The translations under genes were made by a program, and so were the position numbers. The notes under the pieces are model-generated. The model was not told the DNA's origin and did no database searches. It was given only the letters and a program-made list of their open reading frames with translations. Below, one piece after another: positions 54,804 through 62,799 of a DNA stretch of 64,000 nucleotides. The DNA comes from Bauldia sp965232525. Its GTDB lineage: Bacteria > Pseudomonadota > Alphaproteobacteria > Rhizobiales > Kaistiaceae. Location: NCBI RefSeq assembly GCF_965232525.1, contig NZ_OZ246980.1, forward strand, positions 4,092,001-4,156,000, given 5' to 3'. Within the stretch, counting starts at the first letter, position 1. Every line of letters begins with the position of its first letter.

Positions 54804-57800
54804 GTGGCAAACGGCTGGCGCCGAGATCGCCTGCCCGACATCGTCCGTTCGATGGCCTCCCGGCCGCGACACGAGGCGTTGCGGGGTCTTGTCACGGAGC
54901 TCCTTCGGGAAGGGTTCGGCGCGGCGTTCAGCGAACTGGAGCACGAGCGATACCTCGTCGATAACAGTGGGCGCATCGACGTAGCATGGGGCGCCACGGT
55001 CATCGAACTGAAGAGCGATCTTCGCCGCGAAGAGCGCGATGTGGTGGCCCGCATGCCTGACTACCTGGCCGACGCGAGCCGCGGAAGCACGCCCGGCCGC
55101 ACAACGGTCGGTCTTGCCACCGACGGTGCGACCCTGCTCGCCTATACACTCGATCGCAGTACGCTCAACCTTATCGGCCGCTACGACGTCGACGTCGAGC
55201 ATCCCGAGCGGCTGCTGGGTTGGCTCGAGCCACTGCTCTCGCCCATTCCCGATGTGGTGCCAACGCCGATCGCGGTGGCGCTCGCCTTCGGCCGGTACAG
55301 CCTCGCCTTCGGCCGCGCGCACGCAGAGCTCCAGCGGCAGTGGTCTGAGGTCAGCGGTCATCCCGAAGTGCGGTTGAAACGCAACCTATGGGATGGACTG
55401 CTGCGCCAAGTCTACGGCGACGACGTCGGCAGCGACGCCCTGTTTCTCCAGCACACCTACCTGACCATCCTTGTCAAGGCGATCGCGGCGCGCGTCCTCG
55501 ATCTGTCCGTCGACGATTCTGCGGAGATGTTGTCGGGTCGACTTCTCGCGAACGAGGGCCTTGTCGGTGCCGTCGAGGCCGACTTTTTCGACTGGCCGCT
55601 GCTCGCCCGAGGCGGCGATGATCTGGTGCGCTCGCTTGCCGCCGAGACAGTGCGCTTTCGCTTGCGCGACGTCGAGGTCGACGTTCTCAAAAGTCTGTAT
55701 GAGAGCCTGATCGATCCCGACGAGCGCCACGACCTGGGCGAATACTACACGCCCGATTGGCTGGCGGCGCGGGTCGTCGCGGCCGCCATCCCGCGCCCGC
55801 TGGAACAGCGCGTGCTCGATCCGTCCTGCGGTTCGGGGACCTTCCTATTCCATGCGCTGCGCCGCTTGATTGAAGCGGGCCGGGAAGCCCAGCTGGCGCC
55901 GGCAGAAATCGTCGCCACCTGCGCCGATCGCGTGTTCGGGATCGACGTCCATCCCGTCGCGGTCGCGCTTGCGCGCGTCACTTGGCTGCTGGCGCTCGGC
56001 GACCTGGTGCAGGATCGGCCGCCCACGCTCAGCGTTCCCGTCTACATGGGCGACTCCATGCAATGGAACCTGCGCCCGCTGGGCGCATCGGCCGAGGTGC
56101 TTGTGGATGTGCCGCCGAACGATCCGCCCTTGCGCATCCCCGCCGGGCTGGCGAGCGATCAGAAACTGTTCGAAAGCGCGCTAGACGAACTCAATCGAGG
56201 GCTCGACACTCTTGCTGAACCGGAGACGATCCAGGACGCTATCGCGCGGGCCGGCGCTACGGCCGAGGATGCGGCGATGCTTGGCAAGACCTTCGTGCAG
56301 TTGAAGCAGCTCTATCTTGACGACCGTAACCACATCTGGACGTTCGTCCTGCGCAATTTGCTTCGTCCGGTCTGGTTCTCGCATCCCGAGCACCGCGCTG
56401 ACGTTCTCATCGGCAATCCGCCTTGGATCGTCTATCGCCACCTGAGCGCGGACATGAAGGACCGACTGCGTGAGGCGCTGCAGGGCTACGGTCTCTGGGT
56501 CGGCGGCAGCCTCGCCACGCACCAGGACATGTGTGCTCTGTTCTGGGCGCGCGGCGCCGAGCGCTATCTGCGCGAGGGCGGCACGGTGGCGCTCGTGCTG
56601 CCCTATGCAGTATTCAACGCTCCCGTGTTCGCCGGGGTGCGCGACGGGAGCATGGGAAGCGTGAGAGTAGCGATTACCGGCGGCTGGGGTCTGGAGCGGG
56701 TGTGGCCGATATTCGGCGCCCAGTCGGGCAGCAGCACGACTAGCACCTGCGTGCTGTTCGGTCAGCGCGATCGCGCCGGTCCGCCACCGGCCGAGATCGA
56801 TCGCTGGGTGGGCGTGCTCCCCCGGCGCGACGCGAGTGAAGTTGAGGCGGACGAGGCGCTCGCACATGTCCGCGCCGCTTGGCCTCGGTCGCGCACGCTG
56901 ATCGCCGCTTCGCCCTACCGTCAGCGGTTCCGTCAAGGCGCGAGCCTGAGCCCGCGCCGTTTCTTCCTGGTCGAGTACGCGGCTACGGGGCGCCTGCAGA
57001 GCCGTCGAGAGGCGCCGCGCGTTCGTGGCCGCGTTGGCAATCTCGACAAGCGGCCGTGGACGAGCGTGGAGCCTCCCAAGGGCCCGGTCGAGCGCGCCTT
57101 TCTGCGCCGAATCGCGTTGGGCGAGTCCGTCGCGCCTTATCGGCTCCTCCGCCTCGTGACCGGCGTGGTCCCGATGGATGATGGAGCGATCCTAACGGCG
57201 GCCAGCGCGGACGCACACGGACATCGTGGACTTGCCGCTTGGCTACGCGACGCCGAAGCCAAGTGGAACGAGCACAGCAACAAGGATGCCAAAGGTAACG
57301 CCCGTATGACACTTGCCGAGCGCGTCGATGCGATGGGCACACTTAGGGCTCAAGCCAATCGAGCACCGGTACGAGTTCTGTATACTAAAGCCGGAACGCG
57401 GTTGAGTGCATGCTGGACTGAGGACGACGACGTAGTTGTCGATACAAAGTTATACTGGTCTGCGGCGCATTCAGTCGAAGAAGCCGCCTACGTGGCGGCA
57501 GTGGTGAACTCTGCAGTCGTGCTCGATCGCGTCAGGGATCTCCAGCCGGTTGGCCAGCGCGATCCGCGCGATTTCGACAATCTGGTTTGGACGCTGCCGA
57601 TTCCCGAGTTCGACACGGCCGAAGCGCTGCACGCGGACCTTGCCTCAGCGGCGCTGCGCGCCGCTGAGGTCGCGGCGCGCGTCGAACTGCCTGACGATGC
57701 GTATTTCACCACCAAGCGGCGGATGATCCGGGAGGCCTTGGGTACCGACGGCGTAGCGGAGACCATCGAGCGCCTCGTCGACGCGCTGCTTCCTCCCTGA
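54804..57800 (+). CDS. Type IIG-like restriction-modification enzyme
   Basis: A 998-aa fused protein. The N-terminal region has 'SGRIDVAWGATVIELKSD' (D59...E68-x-K70), a PD-(D/E)xK nuclease-type motif. The central gamma-class N6-adenine methyltransferase has 'LDPSCGSGTFLFHALRRLIE' (SAM motif I, ~residue 340) and 'VLIGNPPWIVYRHLS' (motif IV NPPW, ~541). The C-terminal ~350 residues are probably the target-recognition part. It starts at GTG 54804, preceded by GGAGGGG. Combining cleavage and methylation in one chain is the type IIG/IIL plan. No separate specificity or helicase gene is adjacent. Recognition sequence unknown. Confidence 0.88.
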   Translation: MANGWRRDRLPDIVRSMASRPRHEALRGLVTELLREGFGAAFSELEHERYLVDNSGRIDVAWGATVIELKSDLRREERDVVARMPDYLADASRGSTPGRTTVGLATDGATLLAYTLDRSTLNLIGRYDVDVEHPERLLGWLEPLLSPIPDVVPTPIAVALAFGRYSLAFGRAHAELQRQWSEVSGHPEVRLKRNLWDGLLRQVYGDDVGSDALFLQHTYLTILVKAIAARVLDLSVDDSAEMLSGRLLANEGLVGAVEADFFDWPLLARGGDDLVRSLAAETVRFRLRDVEVDVLKSLYESLIDPDERHDLGEYYTPDWLAARVVAAAIPRPLEQRVLDPSCGSGTFLFHALRRLIEAGREAQLAPAEIVATCADRVFGIDVHPVAVALARVTWLLALGDLVQDRPPTLSVPVYMGDSMQWNLRPLGASAEVLVDVPPNDPPLRIPAGLASDQKLFESALDELNRGLDTLAEPETIQDAIARAGATAEDAAMLGKTFVQLKQLYLDDRNHIWTFVLRNLLRPVWFSHPEHRADVLIGNPPWIVYRHLSADMKDRLREALQGYGLWVGGSLATHQDMCALFWARGAERYLREGGTVALVLPYAVFNAPVFAGVRDGSMGSVRVAITGGWGLERVWPIFGAQSGSSTTSTCVLFGQRDRAGPPPAEIDRWVGVLPRRDASEVEADEALAHVRAAWPRSRTLIAASPYRQRFRQGASLSPRRFFLVEYAATGRLQSRREAPRVRGRVGNLDKRPWTSVEPPKGPVERAFLRRIALGESVAPYRLLRLVTGVVPMDDGAILTAASADAHGHRGLAAWLRDAEAKWNEHSNKDAKGNARMTLAERVDAMGTLRAQANRAPVRVLYTKAGTRLSACWTEDDDVVVDTKLYWSAAHSVEEAAYVAAVVNSAVVLDRVRDLQPVGQRDPRDFDNLVWTLPIPEFDTAEALHADLASAALRAAEVAARVELPDDAYFTTKRRMIREALGTDGVAETIERLVDALLPP

Positions 57801-57919
57801 TCAAAGGATCCGGTACTCGTCCAATCCGCCAGACACGGAAAAGCCGCCGCCTACCCATCGCGCTTTCCCCGGCATCCCCAATCTTCGGGTTCCTTTTTGG
57901 AGCCCCGATGATCGCAACG

Positions 57920-58150
57920 CCGGCCCCCACCCTCACCCCATATTCCGCCGTCACCTCCAGCGCCCGTGACACCCGCGATCAGCGTCACGATCTCCGGCGC
58001 GTAGGCGGTCAGCACCGCCGTCAGCCAGCGGCGCCAAACACGTTCGGGCTGCGGCAAGGGGCACGTCGAAGCGCTTGAGCAGCCGAACCGTGCCGGCGGC
58101 GGCCAGCCGGTCGTCGCCCGTCGCCCACGAATTTGACGATGAACGGTCGC
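57920..58150 (-). pseudogene. Fragment of the 60419-61054 gene
   Basis: Translated minus-strand sequence gives 'RRWLTAVLTAYAPEIVTLI' in one frame and 'SRALEVTAEYGVRVG' in another, matching 'NRWLTAVLTAYEPEIVTLIE' and 'SRALEVTAEFTVGQGG' of the gene at 60419-61054. About 60 nt between them are missing, causing a frameshift. DNA similarity continues upstream to ~58150 ('gtgccggcggcggccagccg'). It is a decayed partial copy in the same orientation, 2.4 kb away. Confidence 0.85.
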
Positions 58151-58194
58151 GCCAGAGCCAGCCGCGCCAGAGCCAGCCGCACTAGGGCCAGCCG
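58150..58194. repeat. 15-bp tandem repeat
   Basis: Three consecutive 15-mers: CGCCAGAGCCAGCCG twice (58150-58164, 58165-58179), then CACTAGGGCCAGCCG (58180-58194). They mark the edge of the pseudogene fragment. Confidence 0.85.
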
Positions 58195-58238
58195 CGCTCG
58201 CGACGGGTGGCTTGGTGCGCGGCGCTAAAAACGCCGGT

Positions 58239-59402
58239 TCACGCCCGAACGATGTCTCCGGGCAGCGAATTCACCGTCATGGTGTCGCTCGGTTGGAAAT
58301 GAATGACCGAGCGGATCGATTCCCCCGCCTTCAGGAGGTCGAAGGCGGTGTTGATCTGCTCATGGGTCATGTGATGGGTGATGTACGGGTCGACGCTGAA
58401 ATCGCCGCGCAGCCATTCGTCGACCATGCCCGGCAGTTGGCTGCGGCCGAGGACACCGCCGAAGGCCGTGCCACGCCATACCCGACCGGTCACCAGCTGG
58501 AAGGGGCGGGTCGCGATTTCCTGTCCGGCGCCGGCGACGCCGATCACCGTGCATTCGCCCCAGCCCTTGTGGCACGCCTCCAGCGCGGAGCGCATGAGCT
58601 CGACATTGCCGACCGCCTCGAAGGTGTAGTCCAGTCCGCCATCGGTCATCTCGACCAGGACGTCCTGGATCGGGGCGTCATAGTCCTTGGGATTGAGACA
58701 TTCGGTGGCGCCGAGGGCCTTGGCGAGCGGGAACTTCGCCGGGTTGATGTCGATCCCGATGATCCGCGAGGCGCCGTTCAGCACCGCGCCCTGGATCACC
58801 GCCATGCCGACAGCGCCGAGCCCGAAGACCGCGACCGTGGCGCCCGCCTCGACCTTGGCGGTGTTGCGCACGGCGCCGATACCGGTGGGAACCGCACAGC
58901 CCATGACCGAGGCTTTGGACAGCGGCGCGTCCTTGGTGATCTTGGCCACCGAGATTTCAGGGAGCACGGTGTACTCGCTGAAGGTGCTGGTGCCCATGTA
59001 GTGCAGAATCTGCTGCCCCTTGTACGAGAAGCGCGAGGTGCCGTCCGGCATCACCCCGGCGCCCTGGGTCTTGCGGATGGTCTGGCAGAGATTGGTCTTG
59101 CCCGACTTGATGTACGGGCATTCGGGGTCTTCGGGGACATAAAGCGGGATGACGTGATCGCCCGGCGCGACCGAGGTGACGCCCTTGCCGACCTCCTCCA
59201 CGATCCCGCAGCCCTCATGGCCGAGGATACAGGGGAACAACCCCTCGGGGTCTTCGCCCGACAGGGTGAAGACATCGGTGTGGCAGAGGCTCGTGGTGAC
59301 GATCCTGACGAGAACTTCGCCGTCTTTCGGACCTTCGAGGTCGACTTCTTCAATCTCGAGCGGCTGGTTGGGCGCCCAGGCGATAGCGGCACGTGTCTTC
59401 AT
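58239..59402 (-). CDS. adhC: Class III alcohol dehydrogenase (S-hydroxymethylglutathione dehydrogenase), altered structural-zinc site
   Basis: A 387-aa protein (usual ~370, with a short C-terminal extension). It oxidises S-(hydroxymethyl)glutathione, the formaldehyde adduct, with NAD. Catalytic-zinc ligands are present: 'TTSLCHTDVFTLSG' (Cys), 'CILGHEGCGIVEEVG' (His) and 'VMGCAVPTGIGAVRNTAKVE' (Cys). The NAD fold is 'VAVFGLGAVGMAVIQGAVLN'. The structural-zinc loop reads 'PEDPECPYIKSGKTNLC', where normal enzymes have 'AECGECEFCRSGKTNLC'; two of four Cys are replaced by Asp and Ile. It lies 27 nt downstream of the DUF1826 gene on the same strand. A zinc-sparing variant is possible. Confidence 0.93.
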   Translation of the reverse strand: MKTRAAIAWAPNQPLEIEEVDLEGPKDGEVLVRIVTTSLCHTDVFTLSGEDPEGLFPCILGHEGCGIVEEVGKGVTSVAPGDHVIPLYVPEDPECPYIKSGKTNLCQTIRKTQGAGVMPDGTSRFSYKGQQILHYMGTSTFSEYTVLPEISVAKITKDAPLSKASVMGCAVPTGIGAVRNTAKVEAGATVAVFGLGAVGMAVIQGAVLNGASRIIGIDINPAKFPLAKALGATECLNPKDYDAPIQDVLVEMTDGGLDYTFEAVGNVELMRSALEACHKGWGECTVIGVAGAGQEIATRPFQLVTGRVWRGTAFGGVLGRSQLPGMVDEWLRGDFSVDPYITHHMTHEQINTAFDLLKAGESIRSVIHFQPSDTMTVNSLPGDIVRA

Positions 59403-59429
59403 TGTCGGATCTTTCCGTTGCTCATGAGT

Positions 59430-60083
59430 TCAGTGCATGGATGGCCGAACCGGGAATGCGCCCGGGTCTTTGACAGGGTCGAGAACGAGCAGGAGCCGTG
59501 TCTCTCCGGTGCCCTCGATGGGTGGCGAGCGATGCAGCAGGCGCTCGTGCTGACGGTCTGGCCAAAGCGTGCCGCGCAGCAGGATGGGCGCACCGGTCGG
59601 CACCGTGAAGACCGATTGCGGCTCGGCCGCGTCGATCGATAGGCCGTACTGCGTGCCCGTCCCGCGGTAGGTGCAGATGAGCCGCGCCGTGACCGCGTCG
59701 ACATGAAACTTCCGGCAGGCGTTGGTGGAAATAACATCAAGGCGTAGCCGCATATACGGTACGCTCATCAACTCGGCGAAGAGTTCCGCCAGGGCCGCGA
59801 CATCGTCGATCAGAAGAGCCCTTTCGGGGCAGTTCGGCGTGCCACACACCTCGCAGATCTCCGATGCCGTGTTGCGGGCATCCTCGGGCCGCAAGATCAC
59901 CCGCGCGCGCGGCAACTGCTCGGGCTTCAGCGTGTCGATCCAGGACTGGAACCGCGCGAGCGGTTGGCGCTGCCAGATGACCGCGGAACATCCCGGCTGA
60001 TGGATCGCGCCGAGGCTCTCGGGTGTCTCGGCGACACCCACGGGGATGGACGTGTCCGCTTCTGTCTTTTCCAACAGGGTCAC
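59430..60083 (-). CDS. DUF1826 family protein
   Basis: A 217-aa DUF1826 protein starting at GTG 60083. Conserved segments are 'CSAVIWQRQPLARFQSWIDT', 'EICEVCGTPNCPERALLIDD' (a C-x2-C-x3-C cluster), 'NACRKFHVDAVTARLICTYR' and 'GTGTQYG'. The family is cytosolic and of unknown biochemistry, and its genes are frequently found with zinc-uptake or Zur-controlled genes. A Zur-box-like palindrome lies 250 nt upstream. The next gene on the strand is the altered formaldehyde dehydrogenase, 27 nt away, so both are probably co-transcribed. Confidence 0.87.
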   Translation of the reverse strand: MTLLEKTEADTSIPVGVAETPESLGAIHQPGCSAVIWQRQPLARFQSWIDTLKPEQLPRARVILRPEDARNTASEICEVCGTPNCPERALLIDDVAALAELFAELMSVPYMRLRLDVISTNACRKFHVDAVTARLICTYRGTGTQYGLSIDAAEPQSVFTVPTGAPILLRGTLWPDRQHERLLHRSPPIEGTGETRLLLVLDPVKDPGAFPVRPSMH

Positions 60084-60418
60084 GGCGCGGCCTCCGTCCG
60101 TCGCGCGGCCGTCAATGGGTCGGGGGGAACCGGCAGGGTCTTTCCCGAAACAGGCGGTCTTTGAAGCGGTCGCAATGGGTGCCTTTCTGGCTTCTTGGGC
60201 TGATCGACGACGGGCCCCGGCCACCGTCGACTGCGTTGCTTAGCGGAGAGTTTTGGAAGGCGATGACTTGCACATCAGTTGCCAAGACGATGGCGAGCGC
60301 TCTCCTCCCGCCGACGCCAAGCTTGTCACCTGTATGTTATATCGTAACATTGCCGAAGAGGCTACGGAGAAGTGCGTTCTGCACATCCGCGCCGCGCCAA
60401 AGCCGCCGGCGGCTCCGG
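60084..60418. other. Intergenic region upstream of DUF1826
   Basis: About 335 bp. It carries the Zur-box-like palindrome (60334-60350). No supported gene is seen. The unusually long distance from the palindrome to the DUF1826 start leaves room for a long leader or a lost short gene. Confidence 0.55.
60334..60350. promoter_or_regulatory. Zur-box-like palindrome
   Basis: ATGTTATATCGTAACAT has perfect 6-bp arms, ATGTTA and TAACAT, around TATCG. The alphaproteobacterial Zur consensus, as I recall it, is built on TGTTATA...TATAACA, so the arms match. It is upstream of a DUF1826 gene, a family often in Zur regulons. A Zur (or other Fur-family) operator is the best guess. Confidence 0.6.
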
Positions 60419-61054
60419 TCAGGTTCCCCCCTGCCCCACCGTAAATTCCGCCGTCACCTCCAGCGCCCGTGACGCGCGTGGGTCGCTCCCATCCTCCGGC
60501 CGATGCGCGGCGATCGCCGCGTCGCGGGCTTCGATCAGCGTGACGATCTCCGGTTCGTAAGCGGTGAGCACCGCCGTCAGCCAGCGGTTCACCAGATAGT
60601 TCGGCTGCGGCATGTGCACGTCGAAGCGCGGCAGAAGCGCGATCGTGCCGGCGGCATCCAGCCAGTCGTCGCCGACCACCCACTGGTTGACGGTGAAGAG
60701 CCGGGTCAGTGCCCCTTGGGCGTCGACGCCGACGGCAACCAGATGATGGATCGGCCCGTCGGGCCCGGCCGGCCGGACGAAGCAGTGGAAATGGCCGTGC
60801 TCGCCGCTGCCCCCCTCGGCGCCGGCCGCCGCGGTCGACCCGGCCCCCACCGGCACCGATGGGTCGTGGCAGTGATAGAACCAGTGCGCCCCGCTCTCCG
60901 GGTCGAAGACCTCGCCGGCCGGATATTTGGTCCAGGCGTCGGGACGGGCGACGCCGCGCAGCGTCTCGGTGAGTACGGTGGCGCCACCCTTGGCGAGCAC
61001 GGCGGCGCAGAAGGCGATCTCCTGGCGCGCCGTTTCGCGCTCAGGCTGGCTCAC
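60419..61054 (-). CDS. DUF6969-like protein, unknown function
   Basis: A 211-aa protein starting at GTG 61054, overlapping the preceding stop (GTGA). Conserved-looking segments are 'HWFYHCHDPSVPVGAGSTAA', 'GEHGHFHCFVRPAGPDGPIH', 'LVAVGVDAQGALTRLFTVNQ', 'WVVGDDWLDAAGTIALLPRF' and 'VNRWLTAVLTAYEPEIVTLI'. The His/Cys-rich 'GHFHCF' could bind metal. I associate it with the uncharacterised DUF6969 family but cannot be certain. It belongs to an operon with a Pro-rich membrane protein and a YeeE/YedE transporter. A decayed partial copy lies at 57920-58150. Confidence 0.75.
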   Translation of the reverse strand: MSQPERETARQEIAFCAAVLAKGGATVLTETLRGVARPDAWTKYPAGEVFDPESGAHWFYHCHDPSVPVGAGSTAAAGAEGGSGEHGHFHCFVRPAGPDGPIHHLVAVGVDAQGALTRLFTVNQWVVGDDWLDAAGTIALLPRFDVHMPQPNYLVNRWLTAVLTAYEPEIVTLIEARDAAIAAHRPEDGSDPRASRALEVTAEFTVGQGGT

Positions 61055-61467
61055 GTATCCCGGTCCGGGGCGAGGTCCGGCGCTTCCGCCGCCCCCTCCG
61101 GCAGCCGCGCAGGCGGCGGCGGAGGTGCGGCGCGCGTGGTCTCGGCCGGTGGTGGCGATGCGGGGGGTGGTGGCGGAGCCCGCTTTTCGGTCTCCGCAGG
61201 CTGCGTCGGCGGCGGCGGTGGCGCCGCCTTGGGGGCTTCGGCGGCGCAGGGCGATGCGGTCGGCGCGCCCGCGGCGCACGGCGAGGCCACGGCGGCGCCT
61301 GCGGCACACGGGGACGCGCCCGCGGTGGCCGGCGTTGCGGTCGCCATCGGCGCCGTCGCCATCGGCGCCGGCGCGGGCACGCCGTAAACGACGTGGTCGA
61401 TCACCACCGCGGCGGTGGTCACGGCCAGTGCGGTGGCGAACAGCGCGGTGTTGCGGCCGGTGCTCAT
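61051..61467 (-). CDS. Membrane-anchored Pro/Ala-rich protein
   Basis: A 138-aa protein with one N-terminal membrane helix ('NTALFATALAVTTAAVVIDH'). A low-complexity region follows with three near-repeats of '(A/T)SPCAAGAP' (Cys-containing) and long Pro runs ('APPPPPTQPAETEKRAPPPP'). Likely inner-membrane anchored with a periplasmic Pro-rich tail. It starts 4 nt after the YeeE/YedE gene and overlaps the following gene, so it is in the same operon. The three Cys-containing repeats are unusual and could interact with sulfur species. Function unknown. Confidence 0.7.
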   Translation of the reverse strand: MSTGRNTALFATALAVTTAAVVIDHVVYGVPAPAPMATAPMATATPATAGASPCAAGAAVASPCAAGAPTASPCAAEAPKAAPPPPPTQPAETEKRAPPPPPASPPPAETTRAAPPPPPARLPEGAAEAPDLAPDRDT

Positions 61468-61471
61468 CGCC

Positions 61472-62710
61472 TCACGCGGCCTTCCGCTTGAAACCGTCGA
61501 GGCCGAACAGCGGCCGCGCGGCGACGCCGACCAGCGAGCCAGCGAAGGCGGCGGCGAACCACAGCCAGCCGTGCAGGCTGCCCGAGGCGATGCCGGAAAA
61601 CAGCGCGCCGATGTTGCAGCCGAAGGAGAGCCGGGCGCCGTAGCCCATCATGAGCCCGCCGAGCGCCGCGGCGATGAACGAGGCCAGCGGGATCGCCGCC
61701 TTGGGCGCGAACTTGCCGGCCAGCGAAGCGGCGAGTGCCGCCCCGAGGATCAGGCCGAAATCCATCACCGACACCGTGTCGGCAAGCACCGAATTGGAGA
61801 GCGCCTCGGCCTGCGCCGGCCAGGTCCAGAACGTCCAGGTCTCCACCGGCACGCCGAGGACGGAAGCGATCTTGGCGCCCCACAGGCCAAAGCCGTAGGT
61901 GATCGACCACGGGTGGCCGGCGACCAGCAGCGTCGCGACGTTGAGGAGCGCCAGCACCAGCCCGGCGCCGATCAGCGGCCATGGGCCCACCACCAGCCAC
62001 TGCCAGCCCGGCCGCCGCGGTCCGGGCTCGCGCTCGATGTCGCCATGCGCCCGCCGCTCGATGACGACGGTAACGACGGCCACCGCCGCCAGTGCCGCCA
62101 CGGTCAGCGCGACGCCTGCCGGCAGCCCCAACGATGCGCCGAGGCTGACCGGCGGCAGGGACGGCAGTTCCAGCCACCAGGGCAGGTGCGCGGTGCCGAC
62201 CACCGCCCCGACGATGAAAAACGCCAGCGTCACCAGCATCCGCGCCGAGCCGCCGCCCACGGTGAACAGGGTACCCGAGCCGCAGCCGCCGCCGAGCTGC
62301 ATGCCGAGCCCAAAAATCGCCGCGCCGACCAGCACCGAGACGCCCACTGGAGCGATGGCGCCGACCAGCGGTTCGCTACCGACGCTGCCGGCAGCGATCA
62401 GCGGCATCATCGCGACCGCCGCGACGCCGACCATCAGCATCTGGGCGCGCATGCCGCGGCCGCGGCGTTCCACCACCATCCGCCGCCAGGCGCCGGTGAA
62501 GCCGAACGCGCCGTGATAGAGGGCGACCCCGAGGCCGCCGCCGATCAGGAACAGCGTCGCCTGGCGCAGGTCCACCGACCACCAGATGGCGATGCAGCCG
62601 GCAACCAGGAACGCCGCCGCCACCGTCGCCGGGCTGCGGTCGATCGAAACCTCAGGCAGAAAGCCGCCCGTGCGGGGCGGCTCAGACCGTGCAGCTACGC
62701 TCTGCGCCAT
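61472..62710 (-). CDS. YeeE/YedE-family sulfur (thiosulfate) transporter
   Basis: A 412-aa polytopic membrane protein of the YeeE/YedE (TsuA-like) family. Both conserved Cys motifs are present: 'GMQLGGGCGSGTLFTVGGGS' in the N-terminal half and 'GARLSFGCNIGALFSGIASG' with 'SLHGWLWF' in the C-terminal half. These Cys relay thiosulfate or other sulfur compounds across the inner membrane. It is followed by two small genes on the same strand and preceded by a rhodanese gene (89-nt gap). The substrate (thiosulfate) is assigned by family. Confidence 0.93.
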   Translation of the reverse strand: MAQSVAARSEPPRTGGFLPEVSIDRSPATVAAAFLVAGCIAIWWSVDLRQATLFLIGGGLGVALYHGAFGFTGAWRRMVVERRGRGMRAQMLMVGVAAVAMMPLIAAGSVGSEPLVGAIAPVGVSVLVGAAIFGLGMQLGGGCGSGTLFTVGGGSARMLVTLAFFIVGAVVGTAHLPWWLELPSLPPVSLGASLGLPAGVALTVAALAAVAVVTVVIERRAHGDIEREPGPRRPGWQWLVVGPWPLIGAGLVLALLNVATLLVAGHPWSITYGFGLWGAKIASVLGVPVETWTFWTWPAQAEALSNSVLADTVSVMDFGLILGAALAASLAGKFAPKAAIPLASFIAAALGGLMMGYGARLSFGCNIGALFSGIASGSLHGWLWFAAAFAGSLVGVAARPLFGLDGFKRKAA

Positions 62711-62799
62711 AACAAGACGCCTCCCACAACCAAACCGGCGAACTTGACCGGCGCCCGGGGCCTACCCCGCGCGCCGGGTTGGATCGCCGGGCCGGAACC

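Noticed and set aside
58212..59642. 476-aa open frame opposite adhC
   Set aside because: Antisense of a clear alcohol dehydrogenase, with the usual high-GC shadow composition.
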